Of a stretch of 16,379 nucleotides of DNA, positions 6,961 to 14,513 are shown one piece after another. The notes beneath the pieces were generated by a model. It had not been told where the DNA came from. It saw nothing but the letters and a program-made list of their open reading frames with translations, and made no database searches. Each line of letters begins with the position of its first letter. The stretch's first letter is position 1. The DNA is from Actinomycetes bacterium (GTDB lineage Bacteria > Actinomycetota > Actinomycetes > Actinomycetales > Microbacteriaceae), in NCBI GenBank assembly GCA_030425055.1, contig JAUHVN010000022.1, positions 1 through 16,379 on the forward strand, in the 5' to 3' direction. The position numbers and the translations under genes are program-made.

Positions 6961-6981
6961 TGCGCTCGCCTACAACCGAGG

Positions 6982-8016
6982 TCAGGCGGTGACGACGACC
7001 TTGCCGAGCGTGTGGCCGGCGTCGACGTGGGCGAGCGCGGCGCCCGCCTCGGCGAGCGGCCACGTGCGCTCGATCGCGGGGGTCAGCTCTCCGGATGCCG
7101 CGAGCGCGACGAGCCGGGCGAGGATGCCGGCATCCGCGACCGCCGTGAACGCGCGCAGCGGCCTCTTCGACCCGATCGAACGGAGGGATGCCGCACCGAG
7201 CCGCGGCAGCGGATCGAGCAGCCCGTCGGCGGGACTGCCGATGAGCACGACGCTGCCGCCGTCGCGCACGAGGGCGCGCAGGGCGGTCAGCGGCGCCGTC
7301 CCCGCGATGTCGAGCACGGCGTCGTACGCGCCCGAGCCCAGCTCGGGGGATCCCGGCTGCACGGTGCGGTAGTCGAACGCACGTGTGGCGCCGAGCCCCT
7401 CGACGAGGTCGCGGCTGCGCGCGCCGGCGAGGGCGTCGACCTCGGCGCCGCGCAGCGCCGCGAGCGCGACGGCGTACGTGCCGACGCCCCCGGATGCTCC
7501 GATCACCAGCACACGGTCGCCCTCCCCCACGCCGGCACGATCGAGCGCCTGCCACGCGGTGCCGCCGGCGAGCGGCAGGGCGGCCGCGGTCTCGGCCTGC
7601 AACGCGGCGGGCCGGCGCACGAGCTGCTTCACCGGGGCGATCACGTACTCGGCGAGCCCGCCGCCGGGCAGCTCTCCGACGACCTCGTCGCCGACGGCCC
7701 AGTCGGCCACCCCCTCGCCCACCGCGACGATCGTGCCGGCGACGTCCATACCGAGCACCGGACGCTTGGGGCGCCGCAGCCCGAACGCGAGCCGCACCAT
7801 GCGGGGCTCGCCGCGCATCAGGTGCACGTCAGCGCTGTTGAGGCTCACCGCCCGCATGCGCAGCAGCACCTCATCGCGGCCGGGCACCGGCACGTCCAGC
7901 CGCGCCGCCGTCACGACGTCGGGCCCGCCGTAGGCGAGCTGCCGCCACGCGGTCATCGTCGTGGGCACGGCCGGCACGACCGGCACGGCCGGCGCGGCAT
8001 CCGTCTTCTCGTCCAT
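6982..8016 (-). CDS. NAD(P)-dependent medium-chain (MDR) oxidoreductase, quinone-reductase type
   Basis: 344 residues. The catalytic N-terminal domain has SLNSADVHLMRG (58-69) and LGMDVAGTIVAVG (88-100). The Rossmann domain has VLVIGASGGVG (169-179) with the nucleotide-binding GASGGVG. The cysteines that bind catalytic or structural zinc in true alcohol dehydrogenases are absent, so this is the zinc-independent quinone-oxidoreductase/enoyl-reductase branch; the substrate is unknown. Residues 1-20 are Ala/Pro/Val-rich, and an internal ATG at residue 21 (MTAWRQL) looks like the domain start. However GGAGG lies seven bases before the first ATG, so I keep the longer form. It begins one base after the XRE regulator's stop, last gene of a three-gene operon, suggesting control by that regulator. 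Confidence 0.9.
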   Translation of the reverse strand: MDEKTDAAPAVPVVPAVPTTMTAWRQLAYGGPDVVTAARLDVPVPGRDEVLLRMRAVSLNSADVHLMRGEPRMVRLAFGLRRPKRPVLGMDVAGTIVAVGEGVADWAVGDEVVGELPGGGLAEYVIAPVKQLVRRPAALQAETAAALPLAGGTAWQALDRAGVGEGDRVLVIGASGGVGTYAVALAALRGAEVDALAGARSRDLVEGLGATRAFDYRTVQPGSPELGSGAYDAVLDIAGTAPLTALRALVRDGGSVVLIGSPADGLLDPLPRLGAASLRSIGSKRPLRAFTAVADAGILARLVALAASGELTPAIERTWPLAEAGAALAHVDAGHTLGKVVVTA

Positions 8017-8017
8017 C

Positions 8018-8233
8018 TCAGTCCTCCGGGTACTGGAACAGGTCGTCGAGGCCGACGCCGAACGCGCGGGCCAGCTGGAAGGCGAGCTCGAGGGTCGGCG
8101 AGTACCGGCCCTGCTCGATCGCGATGAGCGTCTGGCGCGTGACGCCGACCTCGCGGGCGAGCTCGGCCTGCGTCATGCCGGCCCGCTCGCGCACCGCGCG
8201 CAGCGAGTTGGTCACCTTGGTCGGGCGCACCAT
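8018..8233 (-). CDS. Small XRE-family helix-turn-helix regulator
   Basis: 71 residues, almost all one HTH_3 domain: SLRAVRERAGMTQAELAREVGVTRQTLIAIEQGRYSPTLE-type sequence from residue 10 to about 64, with the classic MTQAELA helix 2 and VTRQTLIAIE recognition helix. There is no effector domain, as is usual for this short class. The ATG at 8233 overlaps the membrane-protein stop by one base (TGATG). This short regulator type is commonly encoded beside a four-TM protein like its neighbour, probably as an autoregulated pair. The two matching palindromes in front of the operon (8681-8698, 8729-8746) are its likely binding sites (inference). A longer frame up to 8533 is a shadow of the membrane protein gene. 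Confidence 0.92.
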   Translation of the reverse strand: MVRPTKVTNSLRAVRERAGMTQAELAREVGVTRQTLIAIEQGRYSPTLELAFQLARAFGVGLDDLFQYPED

Positions 8234-8667
8234 CACTGGAACCCCCGCCGGTAGGCGACCAGCCGGGCGATGCCGCTGAGCGATGCCGAGAGGAAGAACC
8301 CGAGGTAGATGGCGTTGCCGATCCAGAACCACTCGGCCTGCACCATCGCGAGCACGAGGCCGCCGAGTCCGCCGAGCGCGAGCAGCGACTGGCCGACGCG
8401 GTCGCCGAACCACTCGATCTCGCGGTCGCGCTGGTCGGCCCGATGCTCCTCGTCGGGGTCGACGGCACCCGCGACGATGCCCCACACGATGCTGAGCGCG
8501 ATCGACAGCACGATCGCGCCGACGATGACCCACACCATCGGCCAGACCCAGTCGATCTCACCGACGGGGGTGGAGCCGAGCTGCGGCAGCACGATGGCGA
8601 GGTAGACCGCCGTGCCGACGACGCTCGCGATGAGCTGCGACCAGATGTTGCGCTCCGAGTAGCCCAC
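8233..8667 (-). CDS. Four-TM membrane protein partnered with XRE regulator
   Basis: 144 residues from a GTG start, five bases after the strong SD GGAGGT. Four hydrophobic segments lie at about 8-29, 42-66, 91-110 and 114-136. Between TM2 and TM3 is a charged loop DPDEEHRADQRDREIEWFGD (70-89). The D-x-x-D-R-E-I-E-x-x-G-D loop and WFWIGNAIYLGF at 113-124 are features I associate with small integral membrane proteins found beside short XRE regulators (DUF2178-like), with no known function. It is first gene of the operon with the regulator and the MDR oxidoreductase. A role in signalling envelope or redox state to the regulator is speculation. Confidence 0.85.
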   Translation of the reverse strand: MGYSERNIWSQLIASVVGTAVYLAIVLPQLGSTPVGEIDWVWPMVWVIVGAIVLSIALSIVWGIVAGAVDPDEEHRADQRDREIEWFGDRVGQSLLALGGLGGLVLAMVQAEWFWIGNAIYLGFFLSASLSGIARLVAYRRGFQ

Positions 8668-8680
8668 GGCGCACCTCCGA

Positions 8681-8698
8681 TGTCTAGAATCCTTTACA
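8681..8698. promoter_or_regulatory. Operator-like palindrome, copy 1 (overlaps SD side of the XRE operon)
   Basis: TGTCTAGAATCCTTTACA matches copy 2 at 16 of 18 positions and lies 48 bases from it. It is flanked by CCGA/TCGG, extending to a 26-bp palindrome (8677-8702) with 10 of 13 pairs. Its edge touches the SD of the membrane-protein gene, so binding could block both transcription and ribosome access. It is the likely site of the operon's own regulator. Confidence 0.65.
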
Positions 8699-8704
8699 TC
8701 GGTC

Positions 8705-8734
8705 AGGATGCCACGGGCTCGCGCCTCGTGTCAA
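8705..8734 (-). promoter_or_regulatory. Promoter of the membrane protein-XRE-MDR operon
   Basis: On the minus strand a perfect -35 TTGACA (8729-8734) is followed by an 18-base spacer and a -10-like CATCCT (8705-8710). The -35 is embedded in palindrome copy 2, a layout expected for repression by RNA-polymerase exclusion. The start codon at 8667 is then about 30 bases downstream of the expected transcription start. Confidence 0.55.
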
Positions 8735-8746
8735 GAATTCTTTACA
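8729..8746. promoter_or_regulatory. Operator-like palindrome, copy 2 (contains the -35)
   Basis: TGTCAAGAATTCTTTACA is an 18-bp palindrome with one mismatched pair and a perfect 10-bp core AAGAATTCTT. It contains the TTGACA -35 of the XRE operon and ends one base before the stop codon of the upstream 447-aa gene. Confidence 0.7.
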
Positions 8747-10090
8747 TCAGTGGTGCGCGGCGTCGTCCCCGTCGGCCTGCATCCGCGCCATGTACTCCTT
8801 GATCGACGGCATGAGCTCGAGCCGCTCGCGGTAGAACGTGTTGACGAGGTTCACGACCTGCGTGCGTGCGGCGACGACTTCCGCCGAGCGCGCGTCCGCG
8901 GCATCCGGGTCGTCGAGCGTGCGCCGCAGCCGCAGCATCGCGGCCACGAGTTCGGCCTCGGCCTCGCCGTCGAGGGTCTCGACGATCTGCAGCACGAGCG
9001 CGTCGGCCTGATCCTTGACCTGGGCGATCGGGATCGACGATCCCTCCTGCGCCGCGTTGTCGAGCGTGCTGATGAGCGACCACACCTGGTACAGCGTCGT
9101 CGCCGGCTCGTCGAACAGCTCGCGCACGAACGCGGCATCCATGTGCCGACCCGACAGCCGGAAGATGTTGTACATCCGCTTGGCGGCCTTGCCGTAGTTG
9201 AGCTGGTACGTGAGGTACTTTCGCACCTCGCCCTCCAGGGCGGCGACGTAGTCGTCGAGCGCGTCGTCGCTGACGAACTTCGCCACCTTCGCGAACGTCG
9301 GCACCGAGTCCGCGTCGAGGTACACCTCCTGGAAGTACGCGTCGAGGTAGCCGTCGAGCGGCGTGATCGTGCCGTCGGGCGCCTCCCACGTCACGTCGAT
9401 GACGTTGCTCGCGTTCGACAGCCCGCCGCGATCGGGATCGGTCACGACCCAGTCGAGCTTGCACCAGCCCGGGTCGAGGGCGACCTCGTCCCACCGCAGC
9501 TCGAGCGCGCCGTCGGCGGTGTCGACGACCTGCACGCCGTCGCGGATCTCGGCGAGGGTCCAGCTGATGGGGCTGCCCTTGCGCACCTCGCCGCCGCGCA
9601 CGACGCCGTCGACCGCGTGGCTGCCGAGCTTGGCCTCGAGGAACTGGAAGGTCGGCCCCTGCACGTGCGACAGCACGTGGTCGCGCATGAGCCGCGCCAT
9701 GACGGCGCACGCCTCTTCGCGCGTGGGGGTCGCGATGTTGAGCCGCTGGAAGAAGTCGGCATCGCCCGGATAGGTCTGGATCTTCGACTGCGCCGCCGAA
9801 CCCGACAGGGCGAGCGCGCTCTCGGCGCCTTCGCCGGTGACCTCGACGATCTCGCCGATGCGCCGGAACCGCACGATGTCGTGCGGGCTGAAGTCGAGCA
9901 TCGTCGGCCGGTACCCGTAGGTGCCGCTCTCGACGTCGACCAGCACGTCGGCCGCGTCGGCGGCCTCGGCGCTCTCGGCCGCGATCGCCGTGAGCCAGTT
10001 GAGGCTCTCGTCCTCGTCCATCTCGACGCCGAGGCGCCTGGCCGACTCGATGATCGTGCGCAGTTCGGTGCTGTGATCGGTCTCGGCCAT
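8747..10090 (-). CDS. Uncharacterised protein with nucleotidyltransferase-like motifs
   Basis: 447 residues; I do not recognise a named family. Seen: ALSGSAAQSKIQ at 94-105 followed by YPGDADFF at 107-114, which fits the nucleotidyltransferase-fold pattern (Gly97-Ser98, about eleven residues, then Asp110-x-Asp112). A possible third acidic residue is Asp213 in CKLDWVV (210-216). From about 270 it is helical and basic in part, including RKYLTYQLNYGKAAKRMYNIF (290-310 region), similar in feel to the helical domain of poly(A)-polymerase/OAS-type enzymes. No signal peptide or membrane segment is seen. The ATG at 10090 is preceded by GAGGAG at seven bases. It follows the exonuclease gene by 28 bases, in line with putA. 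Function is not established; nucleotidyltransferase is inference from motif spacing alone. Confidence 0.85.
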   Translation of the reverse strand: MAETDHSTELRTIIESARRLGVEMDEDESLNWLTAIAAESAEAADAADVLVDVESGTYGYRPTMLDFSPHDIVRFRRIGEIVEVTGEGAESALALSGSAAQSKIQTYPGDADFFQRLNIATPTREEACAVMARLMRDHVLSHVQGPTFQFLEAKLGSHAVDGVVRGGEVRKGSPISWTLAEIRDGVQVVDTADGALELRWDEVALDPGWCKLDWVVTDPDRGGLSNASNVIDVTWEAPDGTITPLDGYLDAYFQEVYLDADSVPTFAKVAKFVSDDALDDYVAALEGEVRKYLTYQLNYGKAAKRMYNIFRLSGRHMDAAFVRELFDEPATTLYQVWSLISTLDNAAQEGSSIPIAQVKDQADALVLQIVETLDGEAEAELVAAMLRLRRTLDDPDAADARSAEVVAARTQVVNLVNTFYRERLELMPSIKEYMARMQADGDDAAHH

Positions 10091-10118
10091 GGCGCGCTCC
10101 TCGCGTGCGGTGTCGGTG

Positions 10119-10667
10119 TCAGGCGGGATGCCGCTGCGCCCTGATCCGCCGGAACAGCTCGGCCTGGTCGCGGGCATCCCCGAGTGCATTGTGCGACAGA
10201 TGGCGGCCGTCGAGATAGAGGGGCGAGAGAACGCGCATGCTCGTCTCGGCCCACGTGCCGCCCGATGCGCCCATCGCGTACGCCTTGATGTCGAGCGCGG
10301 AATGGCCGAACGGATTGCGCCCCAGGAAGCGCCGGAAGTAGTGGTCGACGAACATCCAGTCGAACACCGCGTTGAAGGCGACGAGGATCGGGATGCCGCC
10401 ATCGGGCGTCACGGCGTCCACCCACGCGTCGAACATGGCCATCGCCGCATCGGGCGCGACGCCTTCGGCCGACAGGTGCTCGATCGACAGTCCGCTCACG
10501 GCGAGCGACTCCTCGCGGGCGTTATCGGTGAGCGGCTTCAGCTCGACGTAGAACCCGGTGTCGGGCGCGTCGACGAGGCACGCGCCGATCGACAGCATCG
10601 AGTACTCGGCGGGGTTGGGCCCCGCGGTCTCGACGTCGACGCTGATGAAGGTCTCGCGCGCGGTCAT
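10119..10667 (-). CDS. DEDDh 3'-5' exonuclease (DnaQ-like)
   Basis: 182 residues with all three exonuclease motifs: ExoI FISVDVETAG (Asp11, Glu13), ExoII AFNAVFDWMF (Asn99, Asp103) and ExoIII SHNALGDARDQA (His159, Asp164). This is the DEDDh class, acting on single-stranded DNA or RNA 3' ends with two metal ions. There is no polymerase, WYL or BRCT domain, so it is a stand-alone nuclease rather than a polymerase epsilon chain. The ATG at 10667 overlaps the putA stop (ATGA); only a distant GGAG precedes it, so translation is probably coupled to putA. A six-residue longer start at 10685 is possible but lies within putA and has no better SD. The next gene encodes the nucleotidyltransferase-like protein. 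Confidence 0.92.
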   Translation of the reverse strand: MTARETFISVDVETAGPNPAEYSMLSIGACLVDAPDTGFYVELKPLTDNAREESLAVSGLSIEHLSAEGVAPDAAMAMFDAWVDAVTPDGGIPILVAFNAVFDWMFVDHYFRRFLGRNPFGHSALDIKAYAMGASGGTWAETSMRVLSPLYLDGRHLSHNALGDARDQAELFRRIRAQRHPA

Positions 10668-13600
10668 ATCACCGACTCGCTCCACGCGTCGGGGTTGCCG
10701 AAGCGGTGGGCGGTGATCGTCACCGACTGCTCGCGCAGGAACGGCAGCAGCTCGAGGCGCGCCGCGATCGTGACCTCGTTGTCGTAGACGGCGATGTCGG
10801 GGTCACCGCCGGTCCGCTCGGCGAGCGCGCGATGGAGGCCGGCAGTCGTCGAAGCCGCACCGACCAGCCGCACGCGCCCCGCGCCCGCGACGGCGATGCG
10901 CTCCAGCCATTCGGCGTCGCTCTCGACGTACACCGCGACGCCCTGATCGCTGAGCGCGCGGCGCACGGTCGCGGGAAGCCCGACGGGTGCGCTCACCGTG
11001 AGCTCCGACCCGGCGCGGATGCCGGCGATCACCACGCGCAGCAGGGCCTGCCACGAGGCATCCGCCGTCGCCCGCACCGTGACCGCGGGGTAGGCGCGGT
11101 AGCGGAACAGGTTGCGCTCGACGCCGAGCCGCGAGACGTCCTTGACCTGACCGAACTCGCGGTCCCACGCGATGGCGTCCGACAGGGCGCCACGGCGCAG
11201 CCACTCGAACGCGGCGTAGTCGAGCGACGGCTGGGCCGCCTCGATGACCGACGTGATGCGCGAATCGAGACCCCGCAGGTGCAGCGTCGCCGACGAGGCC
11301 GCGCCCGTCGACGCGCGCCACGACCCCAGGCCGATGAGGTAGTTGGGCCCGCCGGCCTTCGCACCCGTGCCGACCGACGAGCGCTTCCAGCCGCCGAACG
11401 GCTGGCGCTGCACGATCGCGCCGGTGATGCCGCGGTTCACGTAGAGGTTGCCGGCCTCGACCTCGTCGAGCCACTGCGCGAGGTCGTCCGGGTCCTGCGT
11501 GTAGAGACCGGCGGTGAGGCCGTACGCGACGGCGTTCTGCAGCGCGATCGCCTGCGTGAGCGACTCGGCGTGCATGACGCCCAGGACCGGGCCGAAGAAC
11601 TCCTCGAGGTGCACGCGCGAGCCCGGCTGCACACCCGCACGGATGCCCGGAGTCCAGAACCGCCCTGACGTCTCGGGCCCGAAGTCGAGCGGATGCGGCT
11701 CGACGAGCCACGACTCGCCCTCGTCGAGAGTGGTCAGCGCCCAGTCGAGCTTGCCGTGCGGCACCTCGATGACGGGGCCGATCTCGGACAGCGGGTCGGA
11801 CGGCGGGCCCACGCGCAGCGACGTCGCCGCGTCGACGAGCTGGCGCGCGAACCGCTTCGAGCGCCCGACCGGGCCGACGAGGATCGCGAGCGACGCCGCC
11901 GAGCACTTCTGGCCGGCGTGGCCGAAGGCGCTCTTGACGAGATCGGATGCCGCGAGGTCGAGGTCGGCCGACGGCATGACGATCATGGCGTTCTTGCCGC
12001 TCGTCTCGGCGAGCAGCGGCAGCTCGGGCCGCCACGAGCGGAACAGCGCCGCGGTCTCGAACGAACCGGTGAGGATGACGCGGTCGACGTCGGGATGCGA
12101 CAGCAGCCGCTGGCCGAGCGCCCCCTCGTCGATGTCGACCAGCGCGAGCACGTCGCGGGGCACACCGGCATCCCACAGCGCCTCGGCGACGACCGCGGCG
12201 CAGCGTCGGGCCTGCGGGGCGGGCTTGAAGACCACGCCCGACCCCGCCGCCAGCGCGGCGAGCACGCCGCCGGCGGGGATCGCGACCGGGAAGTTCCACG
12301 GCGGTGTGACCACCGTGAGCTGCGCCGGCACGAAGACCGCACCGCTCACGCGGTCGAGTTCGCGCGCCGTCGCCGCGTAGTAGTGCGCGAAGTCGACGGC
12401 CTCACTCACCTCGACGTCGGCCTCGGCGAAGACCTTGCCGGTCTCGGAGCCGGCGACCTCGATGAGCTCGCCGCGCCGGGCCTCGAGCATCCGTCCCGCG
12501 GCCGCCAGCACGGCCGACCGTTCGACGGCGGGCCGGCTGCCCCACTCGGCGCCGGCGGTGCGCACGCGCGCGATCGTCCGTTCGAGGTGTGCGGGATCGT
12601 CGATGCGGGCCTTCGCGATCGTGGCATCGCCCGCCGTCGACGTCTCGATGCGGGCCAGGATGCCGTTCGCCCACGCGCGGTTGGCCGGCAGGGCGGGATC
12701 GGTGTCGGGGGTGTTGCGGAACCCGGGTGCGCCGGCGGCGGGCGCACGCCCCTCGCGCGGGGCGAACGCCGCAGTCTCGACGAACGCGTCACCGCCGAAC
12801 AGCTGCTCCTCGACGCTCGGCTGGATGGGGGTGGTCTCGGTCGCGGCAGCAGAGCGCGCGATGTCGATCACGGCTTCGGTGAGCGCATCGTCGGTGCCGG
12901 ATGCCACGGCGCGCGCGGCGCGTCGGCCGACGGCCGGTTCGTCGGCGACACGCGTCTCGGCATCGCGATCCTGCACGCGGCGGGGGCCGAGGTGCAGCTC
13001 GGGGTCGCGCGCACGGTCGAGCGATGCGAGGAAGCGGTCGCGCTCGCGCGCGAACATCGCGGGGTCGTCGGCCAGGTCGAACGCGGCGGAGAGGAAGTTC
13101 TCGCTGGACGCGTTCTCTTCGAGCCGTCGCACGAGGTAGCTGATGGCGACGTCGAACTCGTCGGGGCGCACCACCGGCACGTACAGCAGCACGTGGCCGA
13201 CCTCGCGCGCGACGGCGGCGACCTGGCCCTGCGCCATGCCGAGCAGCATCTCGAACTCGACCCGGTCGCGCACCCCGCGCTCGCCGGCGAGCAGCCACGC
13301 ATAGGCGACGTCGAACAGGTTGTGGCCCGCGACGCCGATCCGCACCGCGGCGGCGTTCTCGGCGGTCAGCGCCTCGTCGAGGCACCGCACGTAGTTGGCA
13401 TCCGAGTCGAGCTTGCTGCCGTATGTCGCGAGCTCCCAGCCGTGCACCGCGGCATCCACCCGCTCCATCGCGAGGTTCGCGCCCTTCACGAGCCGCACCT
13501 TGATCGGCGCGCCGCCGGCGGCGATGCGCGCCCGCGCCCACGCCGTGAGCTCGCGCAGCGCCGGCAGGGCGTCGGGCAGGTACGCCTGCAGCACGATGCC

Positions 13601-14368
13601 GGCATCGAGCGACGCGAGCCGCGGGTCTTCGAGGATGCGCGTGAACACCGCGATCGTCAGGTCGAGGTCGCGGTACTCCTCCATGTCGAGGTTGATGAAG
13701 GTGCCATCGGTGGCCGCCGTCAGGTACAGCGGCAGGAGCCGATCGACCACGCGCTCCACGACGTCGTCGAACGCCCACATCGAGATGTGGCTGGCGATCG
13801 CCGAGACCTTGACCGAGACGTAGTCGACATCGGGGCGACGGATGAGGTCGTGGATGCCCTCGAGCCGGCGCAGCGCCTCGCGCTCGCCGAGCACCGCCTC
13901 GCCGAGCAGGTTGAGGTTCAGCCGCGCGCCGCTCTCGCGCAGCTGCGCGATGGCCGGCCCCAGCTTGTCGGGCCGCGCGTCGACGACGAGGTGCCCCACC
14001 ATCTCGCGCAGCACGCGGCGGGCGATCGGCACCGTCGGCGACGGCAGCACCGGTGCGACGGCTCCGCCGAGGTGCACGGCCGAGCGCAGGTACCACGGCA
14101 GGAAGCCGGGCACGAGGGGCGCGACGCGGTGCAGATTGGATGCCGCGGCGCCCAGGCTCTCGGGCCGCATGACACCGTCGACGAAGCCGATCGTGAAGGG
14201 CAGGCCGTCCGGATCCTTGAGGACGCCGGCGAGGCGCTCGGCGGCGGGGTCGACGTCGACCTGTGCGCTCTCGGCGATCCACCGCTGCGCAAGCGCCACG
14301 GCGCGTGCAGCGAGATCGTCGCCGTCGGCCGTGGGGTCGGTGTCAGCCCGGGAGGGGTCGGTCACCAT
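10664..14368 (-). CDS. putA: Bifunctional proline dehydrogenase / P5C dehydrogenase
   Basis: 1234 residues. The N-terminal proline dehydrogenase barrel (about 60-450) has VRLVKGAN at 291-298 and the substrate-binding YLVRRLEEN at 411-419 (Arg414, Arg415). The aldehyde dehydrogenase domain (about 590-1030) has TPPWNFP at 688-694, LLAETSGKNA with Glu788 and GQKCSAAS with the catalytic Cys822. A C-terminal ALDH-like region of about 200 residues follows. There is no ribbon-helix-helix N-terminus, so it is not self-regulating as in enteric bacteria. It oxidises proline to P5C with FAD, then glutamate semialdehyde to glutamate with NAD+, probably by channelling. ATG 14368 follows a TAGGCT box by six bases. 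An inverted repeat overlies the -35 region. It is the first gene of a likely operon with the exonuclease. Confidence 0.96.
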   Translation of the reverse strand: MVTDPSRADTDPTADGDDLAARAVALAQRWIAESAQVDVDPAAERLAGVLKDPDGLPFTIGFVDGVMRPESLGAAASNLHRVAPLVPGFLPWYLRSAVHLGGAVAPVLPSPTVPIARRVLREMVGHLVVDARPDKLGPAIAQLRESGARLNLNLLGEAVLGEREALRRLEGIHDLIRRPDVDYVSVKVSAIASHISMWAFDDVVERVVDRLLPLYLTAATDGTFINLDMEEYRDLDLTIAVFTRILEDPRLASLDAGIVLQAYLPDALPALRELTAWARARIAAGGAPIKVRLVKGANLAMERVDAAVHGWELATYGSKLDSDANYVRCLDEALTAENAAAVRIGVAGHNLFDVAYAWLLAGERGVRDRVEFEMLLGMAQGQVAAVAREVGHVLLYVPVVRPDEFDVAISYLVRRLEENASSENFLSAAFDLADDPAMFARERDRFLASLDRARDPELHLGPRRVQDRDAETRVADEPAVGRRAARAVASGTDDALTEAVIDIARSAAATETTPIQPSVEEQLFGGDAFVETAAFAPREGRAPAAGAPGFRNTPDTDPALPANRAWANGILARIETSTAGDATIAKARIDDPAHLERTIARVRTAGAEWGSRPAVERSAVLAAAGRMLEARRGELIEVAGSETGKVFAEADVEVSEAVDFAHYYAATARELDRVSGAVFVPAQLTVVTPPWNFPVAIPAGGVLAALAAGSGVVFKPAPQARRCAAVVAEALWDAGVPRDVLALVDIDEGALGQRLLSHPDVDRVILTGSFETAALFRSWRPELPLLAETSGKNAMIVMPSADLDLAASDLVKSAFGHAGQKCSAASLAILVGPVGRSKRFARQLVDAATSLRVGPPSDPLSEIGPVIEVPHGKLDWALTTLDEGESWLVEPHPLDFGPETSGRFWTPGIRAGVQPGSRVHLEEFFGPVLGVMHAESLTQAIALQNAVAYGLTAGLYTQDPDDLAQWLDEVEAGNLYVNRGITGAIVQRQPFGGWKRSSVGTGAKAGGPNYLIGLGSWRASTGAASSATLHLRGLDSRITSVIEAAQPSLDYAAFEWLRRGALSDAIAWDREFGQVKDVSRLGVERNLFRYRAYPAVTVRATADASWQALLRVVIAGIRAGSELTVSAPVGLPATVRRALSDQGVAVYVESDAEWLERIAVAGAGRVRLVGAASTTAGLHRALAERTGGDPDIAVYDNEVTIAARLELLPFLREQSVTITAHRFGNPDAWSESVI

Positions 14369-14374
14369 GCGAAC

Positions 14375-14380
14375 AGCCTA
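14375..14380 (-). promoter_or_regulatory. -10 box TAGGCT, leaderless start of putA
   Basis: Minus-strand TAGGCT, six bases (GTTCGC), then the ATG at 14368: the same spacing as at 2643 and 2850. No TTGACA-like -35 is found 16-18 bases upstream; that position is occupied by the inverted repeat at 14392-14422, which suggests activator- or repressor-dependent expression. Confidence 0.6.
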
Positions 14381-14391
14381 CGTCCGCGCGC

Positions 14392-14422
14392 CACGGGGGA
14401 TGAGGACTCCCTCATCCCCGTG
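14392..14422. promoter_or_regulatory. Inverted repeat in the putA / phytochrome divergent promoter region
   Basis: GGGGATGAGG (14396-14405) and CCTCATCCCC (14410-14419) are perfectly complementary around a 4-base loop ACTC. With one bulged G the arms extend to CACG/CGTG at 14392 and 14422. It covers the expected -35 of putA and lies just upstream of the candidate phytochrome promoter, so it may be an operator acting on one or both genes. A stand-alone hairpin function is also possible. Confidence 0.65.
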
Positions 14423-14424
14423 TC

Positions 14425-14453
14425 TTCGCACATGGACGGGGTCTACATAGGAT
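14425..14453 (+). promoter_or_regulatory. Candidate promoter of the phytochrome-cyclase gene
   Basis: TTCGCA (14425-14430), a 17-base spacer and TAGGAT (14448-14453) form a moderate sigma-70-type match. This would give a leader of roughly 55 bases with the SD GAAGGA at 14503-14508, five bases before the ATG at 14514. The -35 match is weak. Confidence 0.35.
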
Positions 14454-14513
14454 GGGCAGACCCGACCCGTGGCAACGGCCGGGGCATTCTCACGACAGCA
14501 ACGAAGGACCCCC

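Larger units (their letters stand above)
6672..6981. other. 310-bp intergenic region with two palindromes and a weak promoter candidate
   Basis: This gap between the MDR oxidoreductase gene and the hydrolase-rocD operon has no credible gene. From right to left it holds a long inverted repeat (6870-6960), a shorter palindrome (6789-6838), and the leader of the hydrolase gene. A weak extended -10-like TGCGAGAAT (GAGAAT at 6755-6760, minus strand) with TTCGCC 16 bases upstream is the best promoter candidate for the operon, at low confidence. The SD AAGGAG precedes the ATG at 6671. Confidence 0.5.

Noticed and set aside
6867..6964. TGCG on both sides of the long inverted repeat as a target-site duplication
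   Set aside because: Four bases in GC-rich DNA are expected by chance and do not align symmetrically with the arm ends.
7383..7933. Arg/Ala/Pro-rich plus-strand frames in the oxidoreductase gene
   Set aside because: Composition is that of antisense GC-rich codons and there is no SD or recognisable motif.
10119..10685. Exonuclease start at 10685
   Set aside because: The extra residues MERVGD lie before the conserved start of the domain and the ATGA overlap at 10667 is the more usual coupling; kept only as an alternative.
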